64,000 nucleotides of DNA from Typhlomys cinereus (GCA_023101885.1 JALPQD010000213.1:3285751-3349750), one strand, 5' to 3'. Numbered from the stretch's first letter, positions 1 through 46,429 are shown. The notes: generated by a model from the letters alone, not told the origin. Translations and numbers: made by a program.

Positions 1-539
1 GGCGGAGGACCGGCCAACGGCAGCGGGCGGGCGTCTGTGTCCGCGGCCGGCGCGGGGCTCCAGGGGACGCGGGCGGCCGCGCCCGGCCCGGCTCTCCGGG
101 TCCTTCCCGGCGGGCGGCGGGCGGGGGCAGGGTCGGGTTTCGGGGCTGGGCTAACCACCGCCCGACCTCGCGCAGGAGACCCCACCCTCGTCGCTGAGAA
201 AGGGGGTGGGGGGGCGATCGCCCCAAACCTGCTCCGCCGAGGGTCCCGCCGGCCGCGCCCGCCCCACGACGAGGAGGGGGCGCCGCAGGCTGCAGGGGCC
301 GGGGCGGGCGGGCGGCCTGGGTGGGCCTCGGGGCCCCGCCCGGCCGGGCCGCCGCCGCCGTCGTATTTTTGGGGAAACGCACGGGTAAGGAACAGCGACC
401 ATCTTGAGGGCGGCAGAGCGCCCACCCGGGCACCCCGCGACCGGCTTCCGCCGGCCCCCAGCCCGCCCCCTCGGGGTCATCGAGGATCCCCGCGGCTCTG
501 CGAGGAAGGCCGCGGCCCAGGGCGAGAGAAGGTCCTTAC
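1..539 (-). other. Ube2b: Ube2b intron 1 (partial, 5' part)
   Basis: Read on the minus strand, a GTAAGG splice donor follows the first Ube2b coding exon directly, so this stretch is the start of intron 1, and the rest of the gene lies beyond the left edge. It is extremely GC- and CpG-rich and belongs to the CpG island of the shared promoter. Long open frames here on both strands are expected from the base composition and show no family resemblance, so I do not call them genes. Confidence 0.85.
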
Positions 540-583
540 CGCTTGAAATCCCGCATGAGCCGCCTCCGGGCCGGGGTCGACAT
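540..583 (-). CDS. Ube2b: Ube2b exon 1, N-terminus of ubiquitin-conjugating enzyme E2 B (RAD6B)
   Basis: On the minus strand an ATG opens [14 protein letters not shown] plus two bases of an Arg codon, then a consensus GTAAGG donor. This is the conserved N-terminus of the RAD6 family; the [21 protein letters not shown] start is shared by mammalian UBE2A and UBE2B. Position head-to-head with Cdkl3 identifies UBE2B, since the two genes are neighbours in human and mouse. The full protein is a 152-residue E2 that works with RAD18, RNF20/40 and UBR-type E3 ligases in PCNA and histone H2B monoubiquitination and N-degron turnover, and it is needed for normal spermatogenesis. The catalytic Cys lies in later exons outside the window. 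The exon ends in phase 2. Confidence 0.95.
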
Positions 584-715
584 GCTCCGCAGCTGCCCCG
601 CGGTCAAGTCTGAGAGAAAAGAGTCCCGTGCAGCCCCCCCACCCCCCGGCGCAGCGGCCGAATCACTGCGGGTCGCCGCCGCCGCCGCCGCCGCCGAGAC
701 TGCACAAACAACCCC
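584..715 (-). other. Ube2b: Ube2b 5'UTR with a (CGG)7 tract (approximate extent)
   Basis: This is the transcribed leader inferred upstream of the Ube2b start codon on the minus strand. The true start site cannot be read from sequence, so the outer limit is approximate. It contains seven uninterrupted GCC triplets on the plus strand (675-695), meaning CGG repeats in the mRNA. There is no TATA box, as expected for a CpG-island housekeeping promoter. Confidence 0.6.
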
Positions 716-1170
716 GCAATGACGTCTCCCTCCGCCGCCTGCGGATCCCTCCGCCCGCCGCCGGTAGCGCCGCGGGGAGGAGGGGCCAGCGGCGGGGAGG
801 CGGGGCCGGGGCGGGGCGAGCGGGCGCGCGGCCCACGCCGGCTTCCGGGCCGGCTTCCTGGGGGGGCGGCGGGCCGTGCGCTCCGGGCGCGCGCCGGACG
901 CTGCGGGGCGAGGGGGCGCCGGCCCCCAGCCGCTGCCCTGTCTCCCCCCCCCGGCCCCGCCCCGCCCCGCCCCGCCCGCCGCTGCGTCACAGCTTTTAGT
1001 TGGGCGGATGGGGAAGAGGAGGTGGGATGACGTCAGGTCACGTGGCCGCCGGCGGCGTTGTCAACAATCCACCGCCCCCCCTCCCGCCCACCTGCACACT
1101 CGGGGGTGGGGAGGAAGCGAAGTATCTAGAACCACGTGTGCCTGTGACGCCTTTAGAATAGGTCACGTGA
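716..1170. promoter_or_regulatory. Bidirectional Ube2b/Cdkl3 CpG-island promoter
   Basis: This GC-rich, TATA-less segment lies between the divergently transcribed genes. It contains a run of GC boxes (CCCCGCCCC repeats around 953-980, GGGGCGGGG around 800-825), a CRE half-site TGACGT at 720, a full CRE TGACGTCA at 1028-1035, and CACGTG E-boxes at 1039-1044, 1133-1138 and 1164-1169. Head-to-head UBE2B/CDKL3 arrangement is known in other mammals. Which end each transcript uses is inferred; the noncoding first exon of Cdkl3 may start here and its donor could not be fixed. Confidence 0.7.
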
Positions 1171-2560
1171 GGGCGTCGCCTTGCTCTCAGGTCTAGGAGC
1201 GGCGTCTATTTGAGTTGAGTGGGCTGACACCTCCTTTTGGTCCCCAGTTAGAGGGACAGGACTTGAGGGGGTCCTCGTGGAAGGAAGCGACAGTCTTGCT
1301 AAGTCTTTCGACAGGATCCCTAAGTGATTTGGACGCCATCCACTGGTTGGCTCGAGTGTTGATCAGTCTGGTAGGTGGGACGGGGAGGATAGTAAAACCC
1401 CCGTGGACGTTAAGACCCTCGCCAAGTGAGGTCCCCTTGTAATTCTCCCTAGAACCCCAGCAGCCTGTGGCCTGCTCGTGGTTTCCAGAATTGGAAGTTT
1501 TGGGCAGAGATAGTGGCACGCGTTGGTCGGGCCTCCGTCTTCGCAGGGATTCTCTGTCGGGATGTGAGTCTGAACAGACGCATCAGGCCCGTGGATTTGC
1601 CTGCGATCGCTGAGATCACGCAGCCCATCAACTGGCTGCTGCTGGTTGTCAGAGAAACAGGATTCCGATCCGGGGGAGGAGACCGTGCAGACATGGGTGC
1701 GAGTCACATCTCTGGTCTGAGATCGTTTGCTTCAGAATTTATACAGGAGCAGGGAAGGTGCCAAACGACCAGCAGTGCCCTTTCTTAAATGTTTTTAAGT
1801 CAGATAAGATGGGGCGCACTCTTAATGGCCAGTTAATGGGGAGATGGAAACAGGATGCTAGGTCCAGGCCAGCCCCGAGGTACCTGGCGAGGCGCTGTCT
1901 CAACAGAAAAATCGAGTTACCTAGGCTGACCCTCAATGTGGGTCTTTTGTGTAGGTAGCTGTGATAATGAGGGCATAACCTCGCCTTTTTTCTTTGCCTT
2001 TCCTTAATAGCGTCTTAATCTTCCCCATCTTAAGGAGAAGTCTTAAGTGTAGATTTATGTGCAGTGAAATTCTTAATAAAATCTGTATTAATTTTAAGCC
2101 CGTTTTCTTGCTTATGTAGCAATGAATAACTTTTGGACCTGGATAGGATGACGTGAGTTTCCCAAAAAAATGACGTTTTGGCAAATGAAGATCTTCATAA
2201 TGTCTGAGAACAGATCATTAACAAAACCTACACTGTCCTTGTCAGAAGACTTGCTAATCCATAAGCATAATCTGGAAGCTGTAGTTTATTGTGATTTTGT
2301 AGCTCTGTGTATACAGAGGGGGGGGACTGTCTGGCTCACGCTTTGCTTCTGCGTGTGTAACTCCTAACAAGTGAAAACGCTGCCCGACGGCGGGTCTCAC
2401 TGTAGGAAGTCAGAGTGACATTCTTATCCGTAGACAGAAAAGCGGACGATCCACGAATCCAAGAAAGAAACCGTGACTTCGTCTCTGGCTTCCCTCTTGG
2501 TATCAACTCTGAAAGCATCGTAGACACAACACAGTTCAGAAGTTTCTCAAGTATTAACCT
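1171..2560. other. Inter-CpG-island stretch, probable Cdkl3 5' intron
   Basis: The sequence drops to ordinary base composition between two CpG-rich blocks. I see no recognisable repeat or exon. If Cdkl3 transcription starts in the Ube2b-proximal island, this is its first intron; if it starts in the second island, this is spacer. Confidence 0.5.
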
Positions 2561-2615
2561 CACTTGGACCCCGTTTCAGTCGCGATCTCTTGCAGCGGAG
2601 CCTTTTACAAAGCCT

Positions 2616-2687
2616 GCCCTGGCACCGGCCCTGGCACCGGCCCTGGCGCCTGCCCTGGCACCGGCCCTGGCGCCGGCCCTGGCACGC
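2616..2687. repeat. 12-bp GC-rich minisatellite (6 units)
   Basis: Six head-to-tail copies of a GCCCTGGCACCG-type unit, differing at one to three positions. Because 12 is a multiple of 3, several frames on both strands stay open and give artefactual Ala-Pro/Gly-Ala repeats. It sits at the edge of the second CpG-rich block, about 660 bp before the Cdkl3 start codon. Confidence 0.9.
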
Positions 2688-2689
2688 TG

Positions 2690-37557
<34,868 letters not shown>

Positions 37558-38300
37558 CAAGATCTCTGCCGCTTTCCTCTAAGAACCGTTGTGATGTGCG
37601 ACTGGGGCGACACGTCCATCTCCTGTCTTGCTCCTTTCCTTGCTGTGATTACTGAGCAGATGACAGTGTCACGAGGTAGGACAGCTGCTGATCTCACCTC
37701 TGAGTCAGAGCCCCACACGTCAGCTGTCTGGAGTGAGTTCTCAATGAAACAACATGTCCTTTGTCCATAACTATTCGTTACTATCACACGATGAAAAATA
37801 TGCTCTGTTGGCCTGCAGGGAAAGTACTTGATACCAAATGATACCCAATGTCGAACGATATCCAAACGTTAAATTTCCTTAACTTAAGTGGTTGCCTGCA
37901 TTCTTCCAGTTTCTGCTGATGTCTTTGATGAGGCTTTTTTGTCTGTCTTCTGAAGTGATGTACAGCCTAGAAAAGGCTACTATCTGTTTTGTGCTGTCTT
38001 CTGTTGCTGAGTGACACAGACCGGATAGTTCATTTAAAAAAACATTTGTTTGCTCACAGTCCTTTTGGCTAGGAAGTCCACCAGCACGGAGCGGGCTGTT
38101 CAGCTCAGAGGAGCACCTTGCTGCGCATAACACGCATCTGTTCAAGTCTCCTTTTCTTGCAAAGCCCTTAATGCCACGATGGAGATCCCCCTCATGACCT
38201 CATCCAGTCCTAGTCACTTTCCAAAGACTCTAACCCAACGATACCATTAGCATCTTAGTTTGGGGATTGTTTCCAACAACTGAATTCATCGTGTGTGCGC

Positions 38301-38354
<54 letters not shown>

Positions 38355-38929
38355 TGCTGGGAAATAAATCCAGGGTCTCACATGTGTTAGTCAAGCTTTC
38401 TACCATTGAGCATTGAGTCATAACATAAGCTTTTCTTTTTCCAGGTCTGGGTTTTGTTGTAGAGCCCCGGATTTCCTGCTTCCCATTATGTAGCCCAGGT
38501 TAGACTCCAACTTGTGGCAATACTTTTGCTTCAGCCTCCCATGTGCTGACACTGCAGTTGTGTGCCATTGCGCCCAGCTCCACACGTGAACTCTTAAAGG
38601 ACATACTTAAGCCACAATGTTATCAAAATGTTGGATTTTCCCATTCTCTAAAAATTAACAAAATTATCTTACTTGGTGTTTTACCTGACCTCTAGTTAGT
38701 TTTATGTTACAAAATAGACAATAAAAAGAAAGGAAAACTTTACTACAATATTGTATTATTTTACCATCTCAAGTTTTGATTAGTAATAATTAGTAGCCAG
38801 AATTATTATACATAATACACTTGGCAGATTCCCTGTTAGTTTTAGTAGCTAATCTCCTCCCAGGAAATTAAAGAGTTAGTCCATGCAGTAGAGTTGACAA
38901 ATATGCCTATCTTTTGCCTGTTGTATTTG
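37558..38929 (+). other. Cdkl3: Cdkl3 3'UTR / downstream flank
   Basis: The 3'UTR extends an unknown distance. Candidate poly(A) signals are AATAAA at 38720-38725 and one at 38363 inside a SINE. A (TG)n tract (38290-38352) and an ID-B1 composite on - (38352-38580) lie here. No other gene seen. Confidence 0.45.
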
Positions 38930-40090
38930 TATATTTGTCCATTTATCAGTAGCAGGTTCTACAAAAATGCCTCCTAGGAGCTTGAGTGGGATTGCGTTAA
39001 AGCCTTACATCAGTTTAAAGAGAATGGGTATCTTAACAGTGTGGAGTTGTTCAATGCACAGTGAACTCTTAAGAGCTTTCATTTCAGCCACATTTGTAGT
39101 TGTCAGAGTAGCAGCCATATACATTGTTCGTTAAATTTACTCTTAATTCTTGTATAATTTACTTTTGATGCTTTTATAAATGGATCATGTTTTAATTTTA
39201 TTTGTTGATAACATATAGAGGCATAGTTTGCTTTTTTATATTAATCTTGTATCCTGGGACTTTGCTAAATTTGTTTATGGTTTGTAGATTTCTTCGCCCC
39301 TTCTTTTCCTTTATTTCTTCTTTCTTCTTCCCTTTCTTCTCTTTCTCTTCCTTCCATTCCTCCTCTTGTTACTCTCTTTTTGGAATATTCTTTGTGGATT
39401 TCCTATACAGATTGAGCATCTCTAACCCAAAAATTTAAACCAGGCATGGTGGCACGTGCCTGTGATCCTAGCACTTTGGAAGTAGAGGCAAGAAGATCAG
39501 AAATTCAGGGTTATTCTTAGTTCCATATCAAGTTTGAGGGAGCCTGGGATACATTGGACACTGTCTTTAAAAAAAAGCTCTAAAATATTCCAGAATTCAA
39601 AACATTTTTACTTCCTGTACTGCATTAAAAAAGTTTCAAGTTTCGGAGCATTTCACATTTGAGGTTTTTGGCTCAGGAATCTCAGTTGTCACAGTGCAAA
39701 CATAACAGTCTGAAAAATAATAAATCTGAACTGCTTTGTTTCCAAGCTCGTCAGCTGTGGATTAAACCTATGCAGGAAGATGGTTAGGTGTTCCTTTCCA
39801 GTGTCTGTGCTTTTGGCCTTTTCTTGACTTTTTGCACTAGCGAAGGCAGGTTGAATAAAAGTGAGAGTGGACGTTCCACCTTGTTTTCTTATAGCAAAGG
39901 GTAAGCATTTAGTTCTTAGCCATCAACTAAGCTATCAATTACCGGCTGAGGTAGATCTTTATCAAAGATTGAGGAATGGTGCTTCTGTTCGATTTTATGA
40001 ACATGTTCAGCCGTGAGTGTGTACTGAGTTTGTCAAGTGCTTTTTGTGCATTTTTTGAATTTGTTCTTTTGATTTCTCCTCTTTATTCTT
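38930..40090 (-). mobile_element. Old L1 ORF2 fragment, minus, interrupted by B1
   Basis: Minus-strand L1 reverse-transcriptase-region text: TTGTATCCTGGGACTTTGCT, ATCAGTTTAAAGAGAATGGG and ACATGTTCAGCCGTGAG are antisense ORF2 blocks. A B1 on + (39430-39570) and an A-rich stretch break it. No intact frame. Confidence 0.75.
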
Positions 40091-40111
40091 TTTTCCTCAT
40101 TTATTTATAAA

Positions 40112-40380
40112 ACTGGGGCTGGAGAGATGGCTCAGGGGTTAAGACTCTGCCTCACAAGTTCGGATCCCAGGTGCCATGTAAAAAACACCAGATAGAAATG
40201 GCAGCGGCCTGCACTTTGGGCCCTGCTCAAGCAGAACCTGAGAAATCCCTGACCAAGGCAAAAAGGAGGTAGAAGCAATCCAGGATGATTCCTGAAGTCA
40301 CCCTTGGTCCTCCACAGGGACACACAGTGCCCTCTCTCTCTCTTTCTCTCTCTCACACACATACATACACATAAAAATTA
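40112..40380 (+). repeat. B2-superfamily SINE, with head deletion
   Basis: GGGGCTGGAGAGATGGCTCA head, but the segment between CTCACAAG and TTCGGATCC lacks the AGAAGGTCCTGAG part seen elsewhere, a small deletion over the B box. Body and (AC) tail otherwise normal. Confidence 0.85.
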
Positions 40381-42799
40381 AAAGAAAGTTAAAGGGAAAA
40401 AGATATTCAATTATAGTTGTGGATATTTCTCTTTTTAGTTCTATTAGTTGCTTTATATATTTCCAATCTCTATTGTTTGGCACAAATATATTTAGAACTA
40501 TCATATTTCTGGTATTCAGTGACTGAAAACAGCTGTTTCATGCAGGACTTATCATTCAGCCTAGGCTTCTGCAGTTTCAGGGTTGCAGATGTGGGTCACC
40601 GTGCCTGATCCTTGTCCAGTTTCAGCATCATTCGAGGTAAAGCAAATCCCTGTTACTCCACCATGGTTACATGTGGCAGTTAAAAGGCTTTTGTTTTGCT
40701 TCTTTGTTTGTTTTGCTTTGCTTTGCTTGAAACAAGATGTTATGTAGCCCAGGTTGGACTGAAACTCTCTATGTAGTGAAGGGTAACTTTGAGCTTGTGT
40801 TTATCCTGTCTGTACCTCTCACGTGTGGGCATTACAGGCTTGCACCACCCTTCCCAGTTTGCCGTGCCGGGGAGCAGATCCAGGGTTTTGTGCTTGTTAG
40901 AAGCATTCCACCCCGGAACACCTCTTCTGCGCCACAGCTAGAGAGTGCTTGACAGATATTTTGTCATTTTGTTAAATAGTGCACCAACATTCATTTTAAT
41001 AATTTTAAAGCACTTTTCATTAGAGTTGGTCCAGCAAGATGGCTCAGTGAGCAAAAGCGCTGGCATGCATGCCTGTTTAGTTGTGCTGTGTTTTGATTTA
41101 TGACCATAATCAAGGGTATGACTATTGAGACAATAATTTGTTACTTACTTCTATGCACAACACAAATCAAAAAATAAATAAAAGACATATTTAAAAACCA
41201 CCAAGAGCAAAACTGGGCGTGGTGGCACGTACTGCACCTTAGCACTTGGGAAGCAGCGACAGGAGGGTCAGAAATTCAGTCGATCCTCAGCTGCACACGT
41301 GGATTCGAGGTCAGCCTGGATTACATGGGCACTGTTAAAAAGAAAGCACAAGGCCTCAACAAAATAAGTTCACGTACCTGCGTACAGGGAGAGCAAGTGA
41401 GAACGAGAAAGAGAAGGGAGGGAGGGAGGAAGGGAGATGGAGAGGGGGAGAGAGGGAAAGAGAGAGAGAAGAAGAGAGAGAATAAGTCATTCAGAGGCTC
41501 CTTGAACCTTATCCTAATGCCATTGTGTTCCAACCAAAATTGCCAAAACAGGTAATTTTCTTTCCTTCGTTGGTTCTGGAGGTTGTTATCTCACGTAATT
41601 CAGGCTGGCTTTGAATTTGCTCCATTGCTGATAATCCTGATCCTCCTGCTCCCTGCTTCATTTCATTCCTGCTTCATTTCATTCCTGCTTCATTTCATTC
41701 CTGCTTCATTTCATTCCTTCAGTCTGTTCATCAGTTCTCCCCCAACAAATTGGATTTCCAAGGTCTGAGTAACTCGTGCAAAGTGTTACTTTTAGTAATT
41801 GACACAAAGTTTAGATTTTCTCTAAGGTTATATAACTACGCAGCTCTGAATACATAGGCACAAACTAGTCAGTACATAGGAATGTCAAAATAAGGAAAAA
41901 CTTCCTCAATTCAGAAACATGTAGCTGCCTAACATGTAAATTAGAGGTCCTAAATACAAATTGGGTCACTTTACTAAGCAATTTAGCAGAATTGCACAGA
42001 GAAATAATCAAGACATTGTAAGTGATATGGAAACTATGTTTCAAGATGATTATAGGCCATAAGAAAACATTTAACATTTTTAAAAATAAAATTAACTTAA
42101 AAAACTATGCAGAAAAGCATATTAATAGAATACCCTGTGGTTTCAAGAAAGCTCTCTTTGATGTAATAAAAGGCAGTACATTTTAACATGCAAGATAAAT
42201 AACATACAGAAATGAAGTATTCTGCTATCTAACTAACCTCCTAACCCCCACCTTCTTCTCCTGCAGAGGTAGAAAAGCTGATAACTAGTGGCGGTGTAAA
42301 AACAGGTCTGCAACAATTTTTCTTCTTTTCTGAAAATGTAATCCCGAGGTCAGGTGACCAGCAGAGTGCATTTGTGATGGGTAATGTTGAAGGCAAGTAC
42401 TAGAGGGGAAATAAGACCACTAGTTAAAAAGACTTTGAGTTGTGTTTAGTCAAACTTGTCCAATATATTGTCTTCAGTCTCAGATTGCCAAGAAATAGTT
42501 GTTATTGGCAAGTTTTGATTGTGTGTTTGTGTGTGTGTGTGTATGCGTGCGTGTGTGTGTGTGTGTGTGTGTGTGTTTGTTGTTTTATTTAAGACTATAG
42601 CATGTAGTTTAGGTTTCTTATTGAGAAAATCTCTCAGAGAGTAGACAAACTTTTTTTTTGTTACCTTAATTTTGAAACCTGATGATTCAGAAAATATTTC
42701 TGGATAGTGATTTCTAGTCGTCTGGAAGGACAATAGGAAACAGTCACTTTGAGTTTGTTATTCTGTCTGTCTTGCTGCTCTGAATAATTCATCAAGCTC
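40381..42799. other. Intergenic, repeats and simple sequence
   Basis: B1-like on - (40535-40610 and 40680-40930), B1-like on + (41205-41345), a GA-rich tract (41395-41485), a four-copy 16-bp CCTGCTTCATTTCATT repeat (41652-41715) and a TG tract (42520-42580). 41,750-42,500 is AT-rich with nothing recognised. Confidence 0.65.
41652..41715. repeat. 16-bp minisatellite (4 units)
   Basis: Four exact copies of CCTGCTTCATTTCATT in tandem, preceded by B1-like sequence. Short and recent. Confidence 0.95.
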
Positions 42800-43745
42800 G
42801 GAAAACAGCGGGAAGGCAGTAGGTGCCTTCCATGCCTGTTGCTCCCGTCCTCTGCGAGGACTGGGCTCGGGTCTCAGACGGCTTCTCTTTCTGCCTACAT
42901 GTGCGTGGCGATCTCCCCAGAGACCTGGCCTTGAACACCTTTTGTGTGCCGACGATTCCCATTGTCCCTGGCCTGGAAAGAGCCCAGTTCAGACTTGAGC
43001 GGCCGCTGTCTCCAGCTCCTCATCTGCCACCATCTCCTGTCACTGCCCATCTCGCTTGCTCTGCTCAGCGCTTGGCATGTCTGAGCTGACGGCAACTCTG
43101 TTGCTCAAAGAAAACACTGGCGGATTCTGCTCTCCTCCCTTTCCGCAGCTGACGTCCTTTGAAGGGTTTTCAGCTCTCCCTTGTTTTCACAGCATCTCTT
43201 GCCTGTTGTGAGGACTCAACAGGCCTCTTACCCTGTCCACTTTCTTCTCATGCCTGGCCGCGTGTTCAGATGCTCACTTTAGACTTCTCACTCTTTAAGG
43301 ACAAAGCTGTTTAGTGCGGTGTTGCACCTTCTTTGGTCCCACTTCCCGCTCCTCTCCTTCTGCACCTGGCCTGCGGTCCTCTTGCACATCTTAGAGCAGA
43401 GAGATGAGCCACCCCAGTGCCTTTGCTCCTGCCGCTTCCTCCACCTGGAAATCTTTTTCATGTAACCTCATGATTTCCTTCCACTTCTTGCCATTTGTTG
43501 GAGAAAAAGACCTTTTTTCTTGGTCTTTGCTTATATGTGAAGCCTCCTGTGCCTTCCTGCTGTGAGACTCTCCCCATCCCTCGTCCCCGTTCCAGTTTTT
43601 ATGTAGCATTTTGCCGTCTGATGAGTTGTACGTCTTATTACGATGGAATTCCACGAGGCGAGGTTTGTGTTGTGCGCACTGCTGTATTCCCCGTGCTTAG
43701 CATAGTGTCCAGCATATGTTGACACTCATGATAAACCGACTTCAG
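42800..43745 (+). mobile_element. L2 LINE 3' region (ancient)
   Basis: The 3' third reads like L2: CCTTTGCTCCTGCCGCTTCC, CACCTGGAAATC, then TGTATTCCCCGTGCTTAGCA, TAGTGTCCAGCATATG and a terminal ACTCATGATAAA. The 5' part (42800-43380) is pyrimidine-rich and compatible but less certain. Very old mammalian repeat, no coding frame. Confidence 0.65.
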
Positions 43746-44739
43746 CATCACACCATCACACTTACTAAACCATCTGAGGGAAAAAGAAGAATGAAATAGG
43801 GTAGAATATGCCCTCTTTGGCAGCTAGCGTGTTTCTCGTTTGTTTTATTTGGTCTGGTGAAGACAGTCTCTCTGTAGCACAGGTTGGTTCCCATCCTGGG
43901 TTCAGGTACTCTGCTGGCTCAGCACTGTGAACAGCCTGGACCACAGGATTGCCACTCTGTCTGCATGCAACATGCTAGTCAGTACTCACTGCACTCTCTG
44001 CACTCGATGTACAGATCGTAGTAGGTCCTTAGTAGTTATTACATGGACATATTCCCCTGTCATCCAGGAGACTGTTTCTGAAGTTCCCCCTGAGGTCAGA
44101 TAGTCCCAAGTCTCCTCTGGAGGGAGCCCAAGGTCTAGTCAGGACCCTAGAGTCAGCCTCTTGGCTCTGGTCTCACAAGGAGTCTGGTCCCCTGTTGACC
44201 AGAACGACGAGGGTCTCTAAATGGGGCACCTAATCCCCTGAGTGAGAGACACAACACAAACACACTGGAAACTGGTTTCTCAGGGGAACAGCTGCTAATT
44301 TGAGGACCTTTCTGACCAAGCCCTGGAATAATTAGACAAGGTCAGACTGCATTTACTCTTCAGCAGCTCTTTTGAGTAGTTTGCGGTTACTAATTATTAC
44401 ATTATATTGTTAGGTTAAAAGCATCTGATGTCTCACGAAAAACAAGACTCACTATGGACTGATCTTGCCATGAGTGGTCTCCTGGGACTGCTGTTCAGTT
44501 CAGAAAATCGGTTCCTTTCATTTTCCACTGTTCTCCAAAGAGACTTTCCAGTAGCATCAAATAGTTATTGGAACGATATCTATAAAATCCCAGGGATCTT
44601 TTACCCCCAATTTTTTATTTAGCAAGGATTCCTTTTTATTAAAAGCCATATAAAGTATAACAGAGTCCAGAATAATATCAGATTGACTGAGTTAAAAGGT
44701 AAATTCCTAAATGGTTAGCTCCTTTACCACTTCTTGCCT
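43746..44739. other. Intergenic, B1 on minus and unassigned sequence
   Basis: B1-like on - at about 43830-44000. The 44,040-44,420 part has the GC content and repeated TCTGGTC/CTCAGGGG words of an LTR-like element, but I could not define ends. Rest unassigned. Confidence 0.5.
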
Positions 44740-44754
44740 GGGAAAGTAAGAGAG

Positions 44755-44866
44755 AGAGTGTGTGCATGCATGCGTGTGTGCCTGCGTGTGTGCCTGTGTG
44801 TGTGCCTGCGTGTGTGCCTGTGTGTGTGCCTGCGTGTGTGCCTGTGTGTGTGCGCCTGTGTGTGGG
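44755..44866. repeat. 24-bp TG-rich minisatellite
   Basis: GCCTGCGTGTGT and GCCTGTGTGTGT alternate, giving a 24-bp period for about 3-4 units. Confidence 0.9.
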
Positions 44867-44934
44867 GGGGCTTTGTTGCCTCAGTTTTTCCAGTTGGAAA
44901 AGGAGGTTGCAGGGTTACAAAGAATAGTTTTTTC

Positions 44935-45060
44935 CACCTGAGAGTTGGCTCAGTGGTCAAGATGCAGCCTGATGGCCTGAACTTGGTTACTAAAGCCACA
45001 TAAAGTAGAAGAGACCTGACTGCACAGTGCCCACTGACCTCCATGTGTGTTCCTTTACAC
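44935..45060 (+). repeat. B3-like SINE seeding the next array
   Basis: AGTTGGCTCAGTGGTCAAGA head, CCTGAACTTGGTTACTAAAG and CACTGACCTCCATGTGTG end, then directly into CACACATGTCATACGCATGC repeats. Confidence 0.7.
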
Positions 45061-45775
45061 ACATGTCATACGCATGCACTCACACACACACACACAAGCA
45101 TGCACTCACACGCACTCACATGCATGCACTCACACATGCATGCACTCACATGCACACACACATGCACACACACAAGCATGCACTCACACTCACAAGCATG
45201 CACTCACACTCACAAGCATGCACTCACACAAGCATATACTCACATGCACACACAAGCATGCGCTCACATGCACTCACACACAAGCATGCACTCACACGCA
45301 CTCACATGCATGCACTCACATGCATGCACTCACGTGCACACTCACATGCACACACACTCACATGCACACACACTCACAAGCATGCACTCACACTCACAAG
45401 CATGCACTCACACTCACAAGCATGCACTCACACTCACAAGCATGCACTCACACAAGCATATACTCACATGCACTCACACACAAGCATGCGCTCACATGCG
45501 CTCACACACAAGCATGCGCTCACATGCGCTCACACACAAGCATGCACTCACATGCGCTCACATGCGCTCACACACAAGCATGCACTCACATGCGCTCACA
45601 TGCGCTCACACACAAGCATGCACTCACATGCGCTCACATGCGCTCACACACAAGCATGCACTCACACACAAGCATGCACTTACATGCACTCACTTATACA
45701 TACGCGCTTACATACATGCACTTACACATGCATTCACACACGTGTCACTTACATGCACTCACACAGTCACACATA
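45055..45775. repeat. Higher-order CA/TG/CG array (10-, 28- and 38-bp periods)
   Basis: Tandem TCACATGCGC- and TCACAAGCATGCAC-type words for about 720 bp. In 45480-45660 the unit is 28 bp (CAAGCATGCGCTCACATGCG plus CTCACACA) or 38 bp with one extra 10-mer. Alternating purine-pyrimidine sequence that can adopt Z-form. All long His/Thr/Ser frames here are repeat artefacts. Confidence 0.95.
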
Positions 45776-46347
45776 GATATGATATGTGTAATAATAGTAA
45801 AATTTAAAATGTATTAACTTCTTTCTCTGAGATCCTGTGAAGACAGGTGAAACAAGGCTTGATGTGCACGGGGCACAGGGTTTGTACTGACCAGAGTTAG
45901 CGGCTGTAGGCTGTGCCATCCCCTTCAAGCGTGCACACTTGTCCTCATTTTAGTTCTGATGGAATTGTATGAGTTCACCGTGGTTGTGAAAAGAATGAAC
46001 TAAATTCACAGTAGCACGTCTCAGCATTGAACCTTGTCTCCCAGAGACACTGTCGCCTTCTCCCCGTCCATCCTGCCAGAACCACAGTGTGACCAGCAGC
46101 CCCGAGTGGGCTCGTTCTTTTTTAAAGATTCCTTGTTTGAGGGAAGAAGCGGGAGCGGGGGAAAGAAAGGAGAAAAGAAGGGAAAGAAAGAAACAGAGAG
46201 ACAGAGAACTGGCCTTTGAATGTATGTGGAAGTTGGAGGATAATTCATAGGTCCCAAATTTTCTTTTTAAGATTACACAGATTTTTTTTCACTATTTTGT
46301 GCAGTTGTAGAAGCTGTCAGATGATACTGCAGATACGACTATTGTTG

Positions 46348-46388
<41 letters not shown>

Positions 46389-46429
46389 TTGATTCTGCAG
46401 ATCCAGGTTTAATGGGATTGGAGCTTTTA
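45776..46429. other. Intergenic, unassigned with purine and TG tracts
   Basis: A GA-rich tract at 46,130-46,205 and a TG run at 46,352-46,388. I see nothing else. Confidence 0.6.

Noticed and set aside
604..999. GC-rich frames of 100-130 codons in the bidirectional promoter
   Set aside because: Stop codons are rare in such GC-rich DNA; overlapping frames on both strands and no similarity.
42250..42400. An exon behind TTCTTCTCCTGCAG in the downstream flank
   Set aside because: Acceptor-like, but no matching frame, donor or similarity; such sites occur by chance.
45027..45817. Three overlapping 250-codon His/Thr/Ser frames
   Set aside because: All three frames are open because of low-complexity CA/TG repeat; no gene evidence.
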